From: Saccharicrinis sp. UBA6048
GTDB taxonomy: Bacteria; Bacteroidota; Bacteroidia; Bacteroidales; Marinilabiliaceae
Length of the DNA stretch: 12,942 bases
Direction: 5' to 3'
Assembly (NCBI GenBank): GCA_002429115.1
Contig: DIYS01000032.1
Span: forward strand, 1-12,942
The notes beneath the pieces are model-generated. The model worked only from the letters and a program-made list of their open reading frames with translations, did not search any database and was not told the origin of the DNA. Of this stretch, positions 7,369-12,942 are shown piece after piece. A program made the translations under genes and the position numbers. Numbering within the stretch: position 1 is the first letter of the stretch; each line of letters begins with the position of its first letter.

Positions 7369-8157
7369 TTATTTAACCAATTTATAATGATACTCATAGG
7401 TATATATTGGCTGTACAGTGCCATCCGGTGAAACAGCTTGCTTGGATTCAACAAGTGTAAGGTTGCCTTCCTTATCTATGGTAAAGGTTGACTCGCTCTC
7501 TTCTATGTCCTGAGAATCTAATTTACGCAAGAGCGTGCCAGGGCCATCGTTCTGGTGTGTTGTTTTTATGGTTACTTGCTTATCATCTTTTGAAACAATA
7601 ATGCCTTTCTCTGTGAATACCTTACCATCGTCATCACAATCGCAATTTACAGGCGTTGATAATAACGTAAACTTATCTCCCTGCACACTCAGGTTGGATG
7701 TTTCACTTTTCCCTGTTCGCCGATAAGTAGCCCCATTATCTTTGGATATCTGTTCGTAATACTCACCTGTATATAAGATAACAGGATTATCTTTTGAACC
7801 CTTCGATATGGTTGCCACCACATTATGGTTAGGAATAGTCACATTAAGTGATGTATTATCGCCATTGGCATCCACAGAAAAGCTAGCGCTGATTGTACCA
7901 TTGGTAAAGATTAAATCAATCTTCTTTCCTTTCTCCAACACCTTATCAGTTGTTAACTCTGTAGTTGTTCCATCAAATACAATGGTTATTGACGATCCTT
8001 TTTCTTTGAGATCGAGGTTAAAATATCCACTGGAGCCAACCAATACACCCGAATAGGTGCCTATTTCTTCGTTTAATTGCTCATCTGATGTTGTATCATC
8101 GCCACAGGCAGTGATAATTAAGCTTACTATAAAAAGTAAGAATAGTATTTTTTTCAT
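7369..8157 (-). CDS. Small beta-rich lipoprotein of unknown function
   Basis: The 262-residue product has a lipoprotein signal peptide (MKK, hydrophobic core, lipobox ITAC with C18), so it is exported and lipid-anchored; the GDD after the cysteine resembles acidic export signals that send lipoproteins to the cell surface in Bacteroidota. Residues ~30-115 form alternating short beta-strands (TYSGVLVGSSGYFNLDL, then GTISASFSVDANG) in a lipocalin- or calycin-like rhythm. The rest is also strand-rich and contains a compact CDCDDDGK motif (about 170-177) that might bind a metal. I do not recognise a named family. It starts 16 bases after the vWA-FISUMP gene stop, so it is co-transcribed, and a strong terminator follows. 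Its A-rich leader AAAACAGATAAAATG closely resembles that of the 276-residue secreted protein. Confidence 0.85.
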   Translation of the reverse strand: MKKILFLLFIVSLIITACGDDTTSDEQLNEEIGTYSGVLVGSSGYFNLDLKEKGSSITIVFDGTTTELTTDKVLEKGKKIDLIFTNGTISASFSVDANGDNTSLNVTIPNHNVVATISKGSKDNPVILYTGEYYEQISKDNGATYRRTGKSETSNLSVQGDKFTLLSTPVNCDCDDDGKVFTEKGIIVSKDDKQVTIKTTHQNDGPGTLLRKLDSQDIEESESTFTIDKEGNLTLVESKQAVSPDGTVQPIYTYEYHYKLVK

Positions 8158-8173
8158 TTTATCTGTTTTAAAA

Positions 8174-9616
8174 TTAATCTTTTACATAACGAACAGAGTG
8201 TTTGTTTGAACCATCAGACCGTGTGCGTTGAAAACTTCCACTAACAAGCCTGATAACGGGTTCATTATTCCATGTACTGCTCCAATAGTAGCCGAAAGAA
8301 TTCATATCTCTATCAATGCCACCGAAATAAGGGGATTTACCACTGAGGGTTAAGTTCATACCTCCCTCTTCCAGCGGTTTCATCAAAGCGGTGACAATAC
8401 TACCATCACCACGTGAACCAAATAAATCGGCATCTGAAACACTCATCCCATAAGCCATTTCCAAGGCTTTCCACTCTTCATCGCTTGGCAGGTGCCAGCC
8501 TTCGGGGCAGGCATTCTTTGCTTCATGCCAGGTATATAGCCTTCCATGTTTTGCTAAATTTGCATCGTCATCATTATAGACTTTACAAGTGTGATTACCA
8601 GTGTCATACGCAAAATTCTCGCCCAGCCAGACTTGATCTCCAACTCTAACGGTTTTATAAATTTTACCATCCCTCTCGTCTGTAAATTCACCAATACGAC
8701 CTACTATATTAACAGTTAAGGTTTGACTCATATTATTATTAGTATCCTCAACCGTAATATCACATGTTTCACCCTTTTCACCAAGAACTTTAATTGTTGC
8801 TTTGTTTTCGTTATCCGCATCAATTGTAATTGATACTAGGTTATTGTCCTGCGAAGTCCATGTGTAAGACGGTTCATTCAGCGGATATTGAGTATCAACA
8901 GTAAGTAATAATGTTTCATCTTTCATTAATTCCACATCTTCGCTGTAATCAACGAATACTATTTCAGTCTTATGAATCGTCACATCAATATATTTGGTCA
9001 AATTATTCTCGGTATCGGTTACCTTAATTTGTGCGGTTCCACCTTCTCCACTTAAAGCTTTTATTTCAACATATGAGGTTTCGCCACTCTTTTCTTCATC
9101 AACAACAATTTGAATTAATTCTTCTTTTGTTGTTTCCCATTTGTAAGCAGGTGCAACATCAGGGTAATAAGTTTTAGCCGATAAGTTAACAGGGGTACCC
9201 GGATATAAATCCATTGTTTCACCAACTCCGTTTATTGCTAATTCCGGCTTTACCGACTCAAAACCTGTACTATAAAACGTGTCGGTAATCATTGTGTTAT
9301 CACCTGTATTTTTATTTTCTGGTACCTTTAAAGTCAACTCATGCACATTATCACCTCTTTTGGGGCTTTTATAGTATAACCAATAAAAGCTATTGGCATA
9401 TGCTTCAATGTCTTTCTGAATGTCCTCAAACTTCTGCGCCAATTCAGAGTAATCACTTAATTCATAATAATCAGCCGTGCCCAATTGTTTTAAAGCATCT
9501 TTATCTTGCTCATCTCCTAAACCTACGGTATAAACTTTTTTGGTACCAATATCTGTTAGTGCCTGTTGCAGGGTACTCGAAGCCTGTGTGTCGCTACCAT
9601 CGGTAATTAAGATCAT
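8174..9616 (-). CDS. C-terminal part: end of vWA domain, two Ig-like repeats, FISUMP domain
   Basis: This stretch runs from an internal ATG with no recognisable start signal; sense codons in the same frame continue upstream to 9643. Residues 1-~75 complete a vWA domain (MILITDGSD supplies the MIDAS aspartate; KKVYTVGLGDE follows). Two related beta-sandwich repeats, ~124-215 and ~218-306, share the pattern Y(P)...P.Y.W......I.......G....I.V.D..NN...., similar to bacterial Ig-like or PKD-type modules. Residues ~307-480 are a FISUMP domain (Fibrobacter succinogenes major paralogous domain): DGKIYKTVRVGDQVWLGENF, C344 and C370, CPEGWHLPSDEEWKAL and GYYWSST. FISUMP domains occur on exported proteins and their function is not established. 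Without the N-terminal half it lacks a signal peptide, so if made alone it would stay in the cytoplasm. Confidence 0.8.
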   Translation of the reverse strand: MILITDGSDTQASSTLQQALTDIGTKKVYTVGLGDEQDKDALKQLGTADYYELSDYSELAQKFEDIQKDIEAYANSFYWLYYKSPKRGDNVHELTLKVPENKNTGDNTMITDTFYSTGFESVKPELAINGVGETMDLYPGTPVNLSAKTYYPDVAPAYKWETTKEELIQIVVDEEKSGETSYVEIKALSGEGGTAQIKVTDTENNLTKYIDVTIHKTEIVFVDYSEDVELMKDETLLLTVDTQYPLNEPSYTWTSQDNNLVSITIDADNENKATIKVLGEKGETCDITVEDTNNNMSQTLTVNIVGRIGEFTDERDGKIYKTVRVGDQVWLGENFAYDTGNHTCKVYNDDDANLAKHGRLYTWHEAKNACPEGWHLPSDEEWKALEMAYGMSVSDADLFGSRGDGSIVTALMKPLEEGGMNLTLSGKSPYFGGIDRDMNSFGYYWSSTWNNEPVIRLVSGSFQRTRSDGSNKHSVRYVKD

Positions 9617-9643
9617 AAAGCCTTCTTCTATTTTTGAGGATGT

Positions 9644-10291
9644 TTAACTGTCGTTCCATCGGGATACACCTTTTGATAAACTACCATAAAGGTTTGTTGT
9701 AGAGTAGCCCAACTCTATTTTGCCAACAGCTTCTTTTAATAATTCAACGTCAGAAGTAAAATCCTGAAGCAATACTGCATTGTCAGAAAAAACATAGAGT
9801 GCCAATTCTTGATGTTCGGCAATATTATCAATCAGTTTTATTGCTGCACTTTTTATTTGCTCAATATTATTGCCAACACTCTTACTGTTATCGAGCATCA
9901 ATACTGTTTTAATATTATATGCCAATGCATCTTTTTTCTTAATCTGCATGGCGGATTCGGTTGGAGAGACTGCCTGACCATCTTCAGTTACTTCAAAGTC
10001 TTCGGTCTTTAGTGATGAAACACCTTTCCCTTCCATATTCGAAACCTGAAACATAATATTAACATAGCAGGGTAATTCTGTTTCAATTAAGTGACCTGTT
10101 AATTGATAGGCACCCGAATTATTTTCATCATCCTTGTCATCATTAGTATCATTAGGATCTTCAACATTAGCTTTATCATCATCCGGAGCTGGAGATTCAT
10201 CTTTTCCGCAGGCAATAATGATTACAGATACCAGTAAAAACAACAGGGTGAAATTTAAAATTCTCTCTTTATAAGTAATTATATTTTTCAT
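9644..10291 (-). CDS. N-terminal part: lipoprotein signal and first part of vWA domain
   Basis: The 215 residues begin with a lipoprotein signal peptide (charged MKNIITYKER, hydrophobic stretch, lipobox IIAC with C28), then a highly acidic, disordered linker to about residue 58. A short beta strand region follows, with YVNIMFQVSNMEGKGVSSLKTEDF typed as a vWA-associated N-terminal segment. The vWA domain starts at ~125 with MIDAS motif DNSKS (D134, S136, S138) and continues to the third MIDAS element STTNLYG (T199). It stops at RWNDS, before the MIDAS aspartate, so the domain is incomplete by about a third. vWA domains normally bind partners through a metal ion; here the surface anchor and half of the binding face would be made alone. 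It is the first gene of the unit with the downstream lipoprotein. Confidence 0.82.
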   Translation of the reverse strand: MKNIITYKERILNFTLLFLLVSVIIIACGKDESPAPDDDKANVEDPNDTNDDKDDENNSGAYQLTGHLIETELPCYVNIMFQVSNMEGKGVSSLKTEDFEVTEDGQAVSPTESAMQIKKKDALAYNIKTVLMLDNSKSVGNNIEQIKSAAIKLIDNIAEHQELALYVFSDNAVLLQDFTSDVELLKEAVGKIELGYSTTNLYGSLSKGVSRWNDS

Positions 10292-10362
10292 TTTTTCATC
10301 TTATTAAACTTACAAGTAGACCAACGCCTACCCTATTTAGTTAATTGTAATAGTTCTTTGTC

Positions 10363-11193
10363 TTATCTCTTTTCAAAGTCAATGCTTGAATGAAAGCGAA
10401 GTGTTGGCGTGCCTTTATAATAAACTACATATAATAGGCTCACTTTTTTGTTAGGATACTCTATGAAAATAACTGGCGTTTTAACCGATACCCTATCAGA
10501 ATAGCTTGTTGGTTGTCCACCATCTAAATGTGAAGGAACGATCGCAGTGATATAATCTATCTTTTTATTTTCGCCTAAAACTCCCCATCGTATGCTCTCC
10601 TTCTCATTTTCAATATATTTATAATAAGTAGTATAGCCTCCACTTCTGGCTTCATCAACTGATTGCTTGTGTGAATACCCTGTTCCGTCAGCTTGTAAAA
10701 ATATTTGATGAGACGGGTACAGGCCTCTTTCCTGAGTAAATTCATATAATCCAAGCAAGTTAGATGTTAGCTCTGGGTATACTGTTACCATATCACCTTC
10801 CTTATTAGTAAAAGGGTTTCCCATCTTAATAGAACTTTTATTAGTAACTGACTTACCTGTTGTGCTATTATTAATAACCTTTGATAAGTTGATAGATTTA
10901 CCAGTTTTATCAGCTGTCAACGTCATGCTATTTCCGTTAACTCTACCAGAATAGGAAAAGCCTGATTTAAAAGCCACTTTAACAGTTGTGCCTTCTTGCT
11001 TATACGTCAAAATAGACGCTTGTCCCCTGTAATCGACATAGATTCCACCTGCACTACCGACAAACACGAATGCTTCGGTGTTGTTATTTTTGGTAGACGT
11101 CCACGATGTATTATTAATTTGTGCTTGTGCATATCCCGACATGGTAGTAAATATGCTACATACAACAATTATAGCAATTGATAATTTATTCAT
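10363..11193 (-). CDS. Secreted protein of unknown function
   Basis: The 276-residue product has a Sec signal peptide (MNKLSIAIIVVCSIFTTMSG, with likely cleavage after AQA around residue 25) and no lipobox. The mature part starts with NTSWTSTKNNNTEAFVFVG and strand-rich sequence to ~105 (YSGRVNGNSMTLTADKTG), resembling small lipocalin-like stress or binding modules. A low-complexity, Ser/Lys/Asn-rich linker (~107-125) joins a second domain (~130-276) rich in Tyr and aromatic residues (LLGLYEFTQERGLYPSH, TYYKYIENEKESIRWGVL). I do not recognise a family. It lies 71 bases upstream of the vWA-FISUMP gene on the same strand with no clear terminator between them, so co-expression is possible. All three exported products in this group may act at the cell surface; that is inference. 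Confidence 0.82.
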   Translation of the reverse strand: MNKLSIAIIVVCSIFTTMSGYAQAQINNTSWTSTKNNNTEAFVFVGSAGGIYVDYRGQASILTYKQEGTTVKVAFKSGFSYSGRVNGNSMTLTADKTGKSINLSKVINNSTTGKSVTNKSSIKMGNPFTNKEGDMVTVYPELTSNLLGLYEFTQERGLYPSHQIFLQADGTGYSHKQSVDEARSGGYTTYYKYIENEKESIRWGVLGENKKIDYITAIVPSHLDGGQPTSYSDRVSVKTPVIFIEYPNKKVSLLYVVYYKGTPTLRFHSSIDFEKR

Positions 11194-11232
11194 TTTGTCT
11201 GTTTTATTAATTCGATTAACTTATTTTGCATA

Positions 11233-11263
11233 AACCTAACAGGTTTTGAAAACCTGTTAGGTT
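11233..11263. terminator. Perfect 31-base palindrome downstream of the HU gene
   Basis: Arms AACCTAACAGGTTTT (11233-11247) and AAAACCTGTTAGGTT (11249-11263) are perfect inverted copies around a single G. As RNA it would be an ~13-bp stem with a small A/U loop, about 30 bases after the HU stop on the minus strand; the U-tract after it is only TTTA. Two extra AGGTT copies lie beside it (11270-11283). It is either the HU terminator or a dispersed palindromic repeat; both are plausible. Confidence 0.6.
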
Positions 11264-11292
11264 GCTTTTAGGTTATTAGGTTTTCTGCTTGT

Positions 11293-11667
11293 TTACTCCT
11301 TCTCAAACTCAACATGCTCAATCGCTTCTTTAAGTGCTTTCCCGGCAATAAAGCGCGGCTTTGGTGTTTGAATACAGTGTGCTGTCACCTCTTCTTCTTT
11401 CTCTTTACCTTCGCTTTTGGCGGCTACGGTAAATACGCCCAAATCGCCCAGCTGTACGCGAAAGCCTTTCGACATGTTTTTAGGAATAACCTGTAGCAAG
11501 GCATCCAATACCGAGCGCACATCGGTACGGTTAAGGGCAGTAAGGTCGCCTATTTCCTGCGCAAGCTCTTTCTCGCTAATCTTGGCAATTGAACTTACCG
11601 ATGCATAGTATTTACCTTCTTCAGTTCCGGGTTTTTTCCTGAAAATTGTTTTGAATTTAAATGGCAT
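11293..11667 (-). CDS. HU-family DNA-binding protein, Bacteroidota type
   Basis: The 124-residue product belongs to the HU-related group typical of Bacteroidota (TIGR01201-like). It has an N-terminal extension beginning FKFKTIFRKKPGTEEGKYYASV, then an HU alpha-helical dimer region (ISEKELAQEIGDLTALNRTDVRSVLDALLQVIPKNM), and the beta-arm part GFRVQLGDLGVFTVAAKSEG, ending KPRFIAGKALKEAIEHVEFEKE. The first-strand motif LGDLGVF and the conserved RF..GK..K near the end are both present. These proteins bend or wrap DNA and may shape the nucleoid; the exact role of the extended type is unclear. It is monocistronic by its surroundings, with a palindrome after it and a long repeat-rich region before it that should hold its promoter. 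Confidence 0.93.
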   Translation of the reverse strand: MPFKFKTIFRKKPGTEEGKYYASVSSIAKISEKELAQEIGDLTALNRTDVRSVLDALLQVIPKNMSKGFRVQLGDLGVFTVAAKSEGKEKEEEVTAHCIQTPKPRFIAGKALKEAIEHVEFEKE

Positions 11668-11717
11668 TGCTCATCAATTTTAAATGGTTAGTATTTAGTT
11701 AATTATTACACTCGGGC

Positions 11718-11792
11718 AAAACAATAAATTATCATCGGGGAAAAGAGTGAAATATGTTGCCCACAACAATTAAATGTCATCAGGGAGGAGAG
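11718..11792. repeat. Imperfect 30-base direct repeat upstream of the HU gene
   Basis: Copy 1 (11718-11747) and copy 2 (11763-11792) match at 23 of 30 positions by eye, sharing ACAAT, TCATC, GGGA and AGAG in order. The period is 45 bases. The pair lies 51-125 bases upstream of the HU start codon, where operators would be expected. Confidence 0.6.
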
Positions 11793-11875
11793 CTTGCCCT
11801 TCTCGGACAACACACTTTACTCTTGTAATTATTAAGATGTTTATTTGTAGCAAAGTAAGCGGATGTAGCGCTTAT

Positions 11876-11901
11876 AAAAAATACTCATCGATGAGTATTT
11901 T
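11876..11901 (-). terminator. Perfect 24-base palindrome, likely terminator for the hydrolase transcript
   Basis: Arms AAAATACTCATC and GATGAGTATTTT (11878-11901) are perfectly symmetrical. On the minus strand the second arm runs into two more T, giving TTTTTT, so a 10-bp stem with a TCGA loop and a U-run is possible. It lies about 150 bases past the hydrolase stop and about 210 before the HU start. The same symmetry could be a dimer-binding operator. Confidence 0.55.
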
Positions 11902-11959
11902 GGTCGAAGAATTGCTTGGGTTATTAAGCGTAGACACTAACGATTAACGAGCTGTGAAT

Positions 11960-12032
11960 CCTCTGTGTCCTTTGCGGCCTCTGCGGTAAAAACAAAAGAT
12001 GCTTTACAAACACATCAATTTTCACCGCAGAG
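11960..12032. repeat. CTCTGCGG-type repeat with inverted partner
   Basis: Three 9-base units stand in tandem: CCTCTGTGT (11960-11968), CCTTTGCGG (11969-11977), CCTCTGCGG (11978-11986). The last, extended as CTCTGCGGTAAAAA (11979-11992), has an inverted copy TTTTCACCGCAGAG (12019-12032) matching at 13 of 14 bases, with a G-U pair in the minus-strand RNA. Sequences of the kind CCGCAGAG...CGCAAAGGACACAGAG are, from memory, dispersed between genes in many genomes. Confidence 0.65.
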
Positions 12033-12049
12033 TTAAGAGGAGTACAGAA

Positions 12050-12781
12050 TTATAAATCGGACAAGAATTTTGACAGAGCCCGATTAAAATCTTTAGCATT
12101 TTCAAGTTGAGGGAAATGGCCTGCCTGCGGTATGGTTTGAACCGATTGCTTCCAAAGAGTTGGCAATTGAAGCGACTGATAATATTCGGCATTCACCATT
12201 GTATCATATTCTCCATGCAGTATAGCAAGTGGAATCGTAAGGTTTGAGGCTGCCTCTACTTCATCGTTATAGTTGCCGGTTGCAATGGCCGCTGGTGTTA
12301 ACTCGCGCAGAATACCTGAGCTTTGCTTCATACCATCCACCAGATAAGAAACCCATTCTTTATTATATAGGCTGGCATCAGCCAACTGAAATAACTGTTC
12401 TGATGTTAGGTCTTTAGTAAAAAATAAAGGAAGGGCTGGATTGGGAAGATAAGCATCTTCCATACGAGGTGGCTTATCGATAAACGGTGAACCAAAGGTC
12501 ATTATGCCTTTAAGCCCTTGTAGTTCGGCAATGCTTTCGACAATTAAATGTCCGCCCCACGAATGTCCAACAATACAATCGTATTGATCTTCTTTATGCA
12601 GCTTTACCAGCTCATCTTTTAGTTTAAAAAAGAATGTCTCAGGGCTTGGGTCAACGAAGGTATTTACAATTGATTCTAATTTAAATATAAACAAGTCATG
12701 ATCATCAAACAAAGGGCTGTCAAGCTGCTTGCAGAAAGTATTATGACTTTGTGAGTTACCGGGGATAAATAAGATCTTCAT
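12050..12781 (-). CDS. Alpha/beta hydrolase
   Basis: The 243-residue protein has the alpha/beta-hydrolase fold layout: a first strand KILFIPGNSQSH with oxyanion-hole region, the nucleophile elbow IVGHSWGGHL (S74), an acid in LAILHGEYDTMV (D193) and the catalytic histidine in IPQAGHFPQLE (H222). The cap region (~100-180) is hydrophobic and contains NPALPLFFTKDLTSEQLF. There is no signal peptide, so it is cytoplasmic. Substrate cannot be told from sequence; related enzymes include esterases, lactonases and C-C hydrolases. It starts 12 bases after the stop of a LuxR-type regulator on the same strand, so the two are probably co-transcribed and the hydrolase may answer to that regulator or belong to the same response. 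Confidence 0.9.
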   Translation of the reverse strand: MKILFIPGNSQSHNTFCKQLDSPLFDDHDLFIFKLESIVNTFVDPSPETFFFKLKDELVKLHKEDQYDCIVGHSWGGHLIVESIAELQGLKGIMTFGSPFIDKPPRMEDAYLPNPALPLFFTKDLTSEQLFQLADASLYNKEWVSYLVDGMKQSSGILRELTPAAIATGNYNDEVEAASNLTIPLAILHGEYDTMVNAEYYQSLQLPTLWKQSVQTIPQAGHFPQLENAKDFNRALSKFLSDL

Positions 12782-12793
12782 AGTTTACTACTT

Positions 12794-12942
12794 CTAAATT
12801 ATATTTCTGTTGAGATATTTAAATAAAAGTTCAGTTGTATTTTTAATTTCAAGTTTCCTCAAAATTTTACGTCGATGCGTATCAACAGTATGCTTGCTAA
12901 TAAATAAAAGTTGACCTATCTGGAAAAAACGGTCTATACCCG
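12794..12942 (-). CDS. LuxR-type transcriptional regulator, C-terminal part
   Basis: The minus-strand frame enters from the window edge (first whole codon 12940-12938) and gives 48 residues before TAG. It shows the second half of a LuxR/GerE HTH: QIGQLLFISKHTVDTHRRKI, then LRKLEIKNTTELLFKYL. The motif LFISKHTVDTHRRKIL is the classic recognition-helix region of response regulators and LuxR-type activators. The sensing or receiver part lies outside the window, so ligand or phosphorylation control cannot be judged. The HTH begins right at the edge, and the short C-terminal tail is typical. It overlaps no other gene and sits 12 bases upstream of the hydrolase gene. Confidence 0.85.
   Translation of the reverse strand, partial: GIDRFFQIGQLLFISKHTVDTHRRKILRKLEIKNTTELLFKYLNRNII

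Larger units (their letters stand above)
8174..10291 (-). pseudogene. vWA / beta-repeat / FISUMP lipoprotein gene interrupted by an in-frame TAA
   Basis: The two open stretches 9644-10291 and 8174-9616 are in the same frame and joined by nine sense codons after a TAA at 9644-9646. Read through, they give one 705-codon protein: lipoprotein signal, acidic linker, complete vWA domain, two beta-sandwich repeats and a FISUMP domain. No frameshift is needed. The stop falls inside the vWA domain, between its third MIDAS element (STTN) and the fourth (ITDGSD), so neither half can fold as a full vWA domain. A single change from TAT or TAC (Tyr) or another one-base neighbour would explain it. No second lesion is visible, so the event is recent, an error in the sequence, or suppressed in the cell. 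The halves are described separately. Confidence 0.75.
11668..12049. other. 382-base gene-free region with repeats and palindromes
   Basis: No credible coding sequence is seen. From the HU side it holds an AT-rich leader, an imperfect 30-base direct repeat, a 24-base perfect palindrome and a CTCTGCGG-type repeat with an inverted partner next to the hydrolase stop. It contains the 5' control region of the HU gene and the 3' region of the hydrolase gene. No promoter stands out clearly. Confidence 0.8.

Noticed and set aside
9292..9606. 104-residue plus-strand open frame
   Set aside because: It is antisense to the vWA/Ig/FISUMP coding sequence and shows no recognisable domain.
9616..9720. Frameshift as the cause of the split vWA gene
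   Set aside because: The distance between the two starts is a multiple of three and the nine codons after TAA read on in the same frame, so it is a nonsense codon, not an indel.

Overview
The window looks like chromosomal DNA from a member of the Bacteroidota, probably the Cytophagales/Flammeovirga-like side (inferred; no 16S is present). The signs are a Bacteroidota-type HU-related protein with a long N-terminal extension, a FISUMP domain on a von Willebrand A (vWA) lipoprotein, A-rich leaders without Shine-Dalgarno sequences, a possible TAnnTTTG -7 box, and moderately AT-rich DNA.

Left part, plus strand (1-2262): the 3' end of a comM/yifB AAA+ ATPase gene, a free-standing HNH endonuclease-like gene with two helix-turn-helix (HTH) segments, and ppa, a family I inorganic pyrophosphatase. 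A 14-bp hairpin (2276-2306) separates ppa from the convergent genes that follow.

Centre, minus strand (7098 down to 2299): hemH (ferrochelatase) and hemG (protoporphyrinogen oxidase) overlap, and a four-helix, histidine-containing membrane protein overlaps hemG by ATGA. These look like one late haem-synthesis operon. An OmpR-type response regulator and its histidine kinase follow on the same strand. A terminator-like hairpin with a U-run sits between the membrane protein and the regulator and ends 4 nt before the regulator's ATG. This suggests that the haem genes and the two-component system are separated, or linked, by termination or attenuation. A degenerate GGGTTT array fills the gap between regulator and kinase.

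Right-centre, minus strand (11193 down to 7369): a group of exported proteins. It holds a secreted protein of unknown function, a vWA / double beta-repeat / FISUMP lipoprotein, and a small beta-rich lipoprotein, closed by a strong terminator (7267-7313). The vWA gene carries an in-frame TAA inside the vWA domain while the rest of the frame stays open for more than 480 codons, so it is either a recent pseudogene, a sequence error or a readthrough case.

Right end, minus strand: an HU-family DNA-binding protein, a 382-base gene-free stretch rich in repeats and palindromes, an alpha/beta hydrolase, and the C-terminal end of a LuxR-type regulator cut by the window edge.

I see no tRNA, rRNA, CRISPR array, IS element or phage module. 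No complete new system can be claimed. The most interesting items are the interrupted vWA-FISUMP gene, the hairpin just before the response regulator, and the free-standing HNH-HTH gene.
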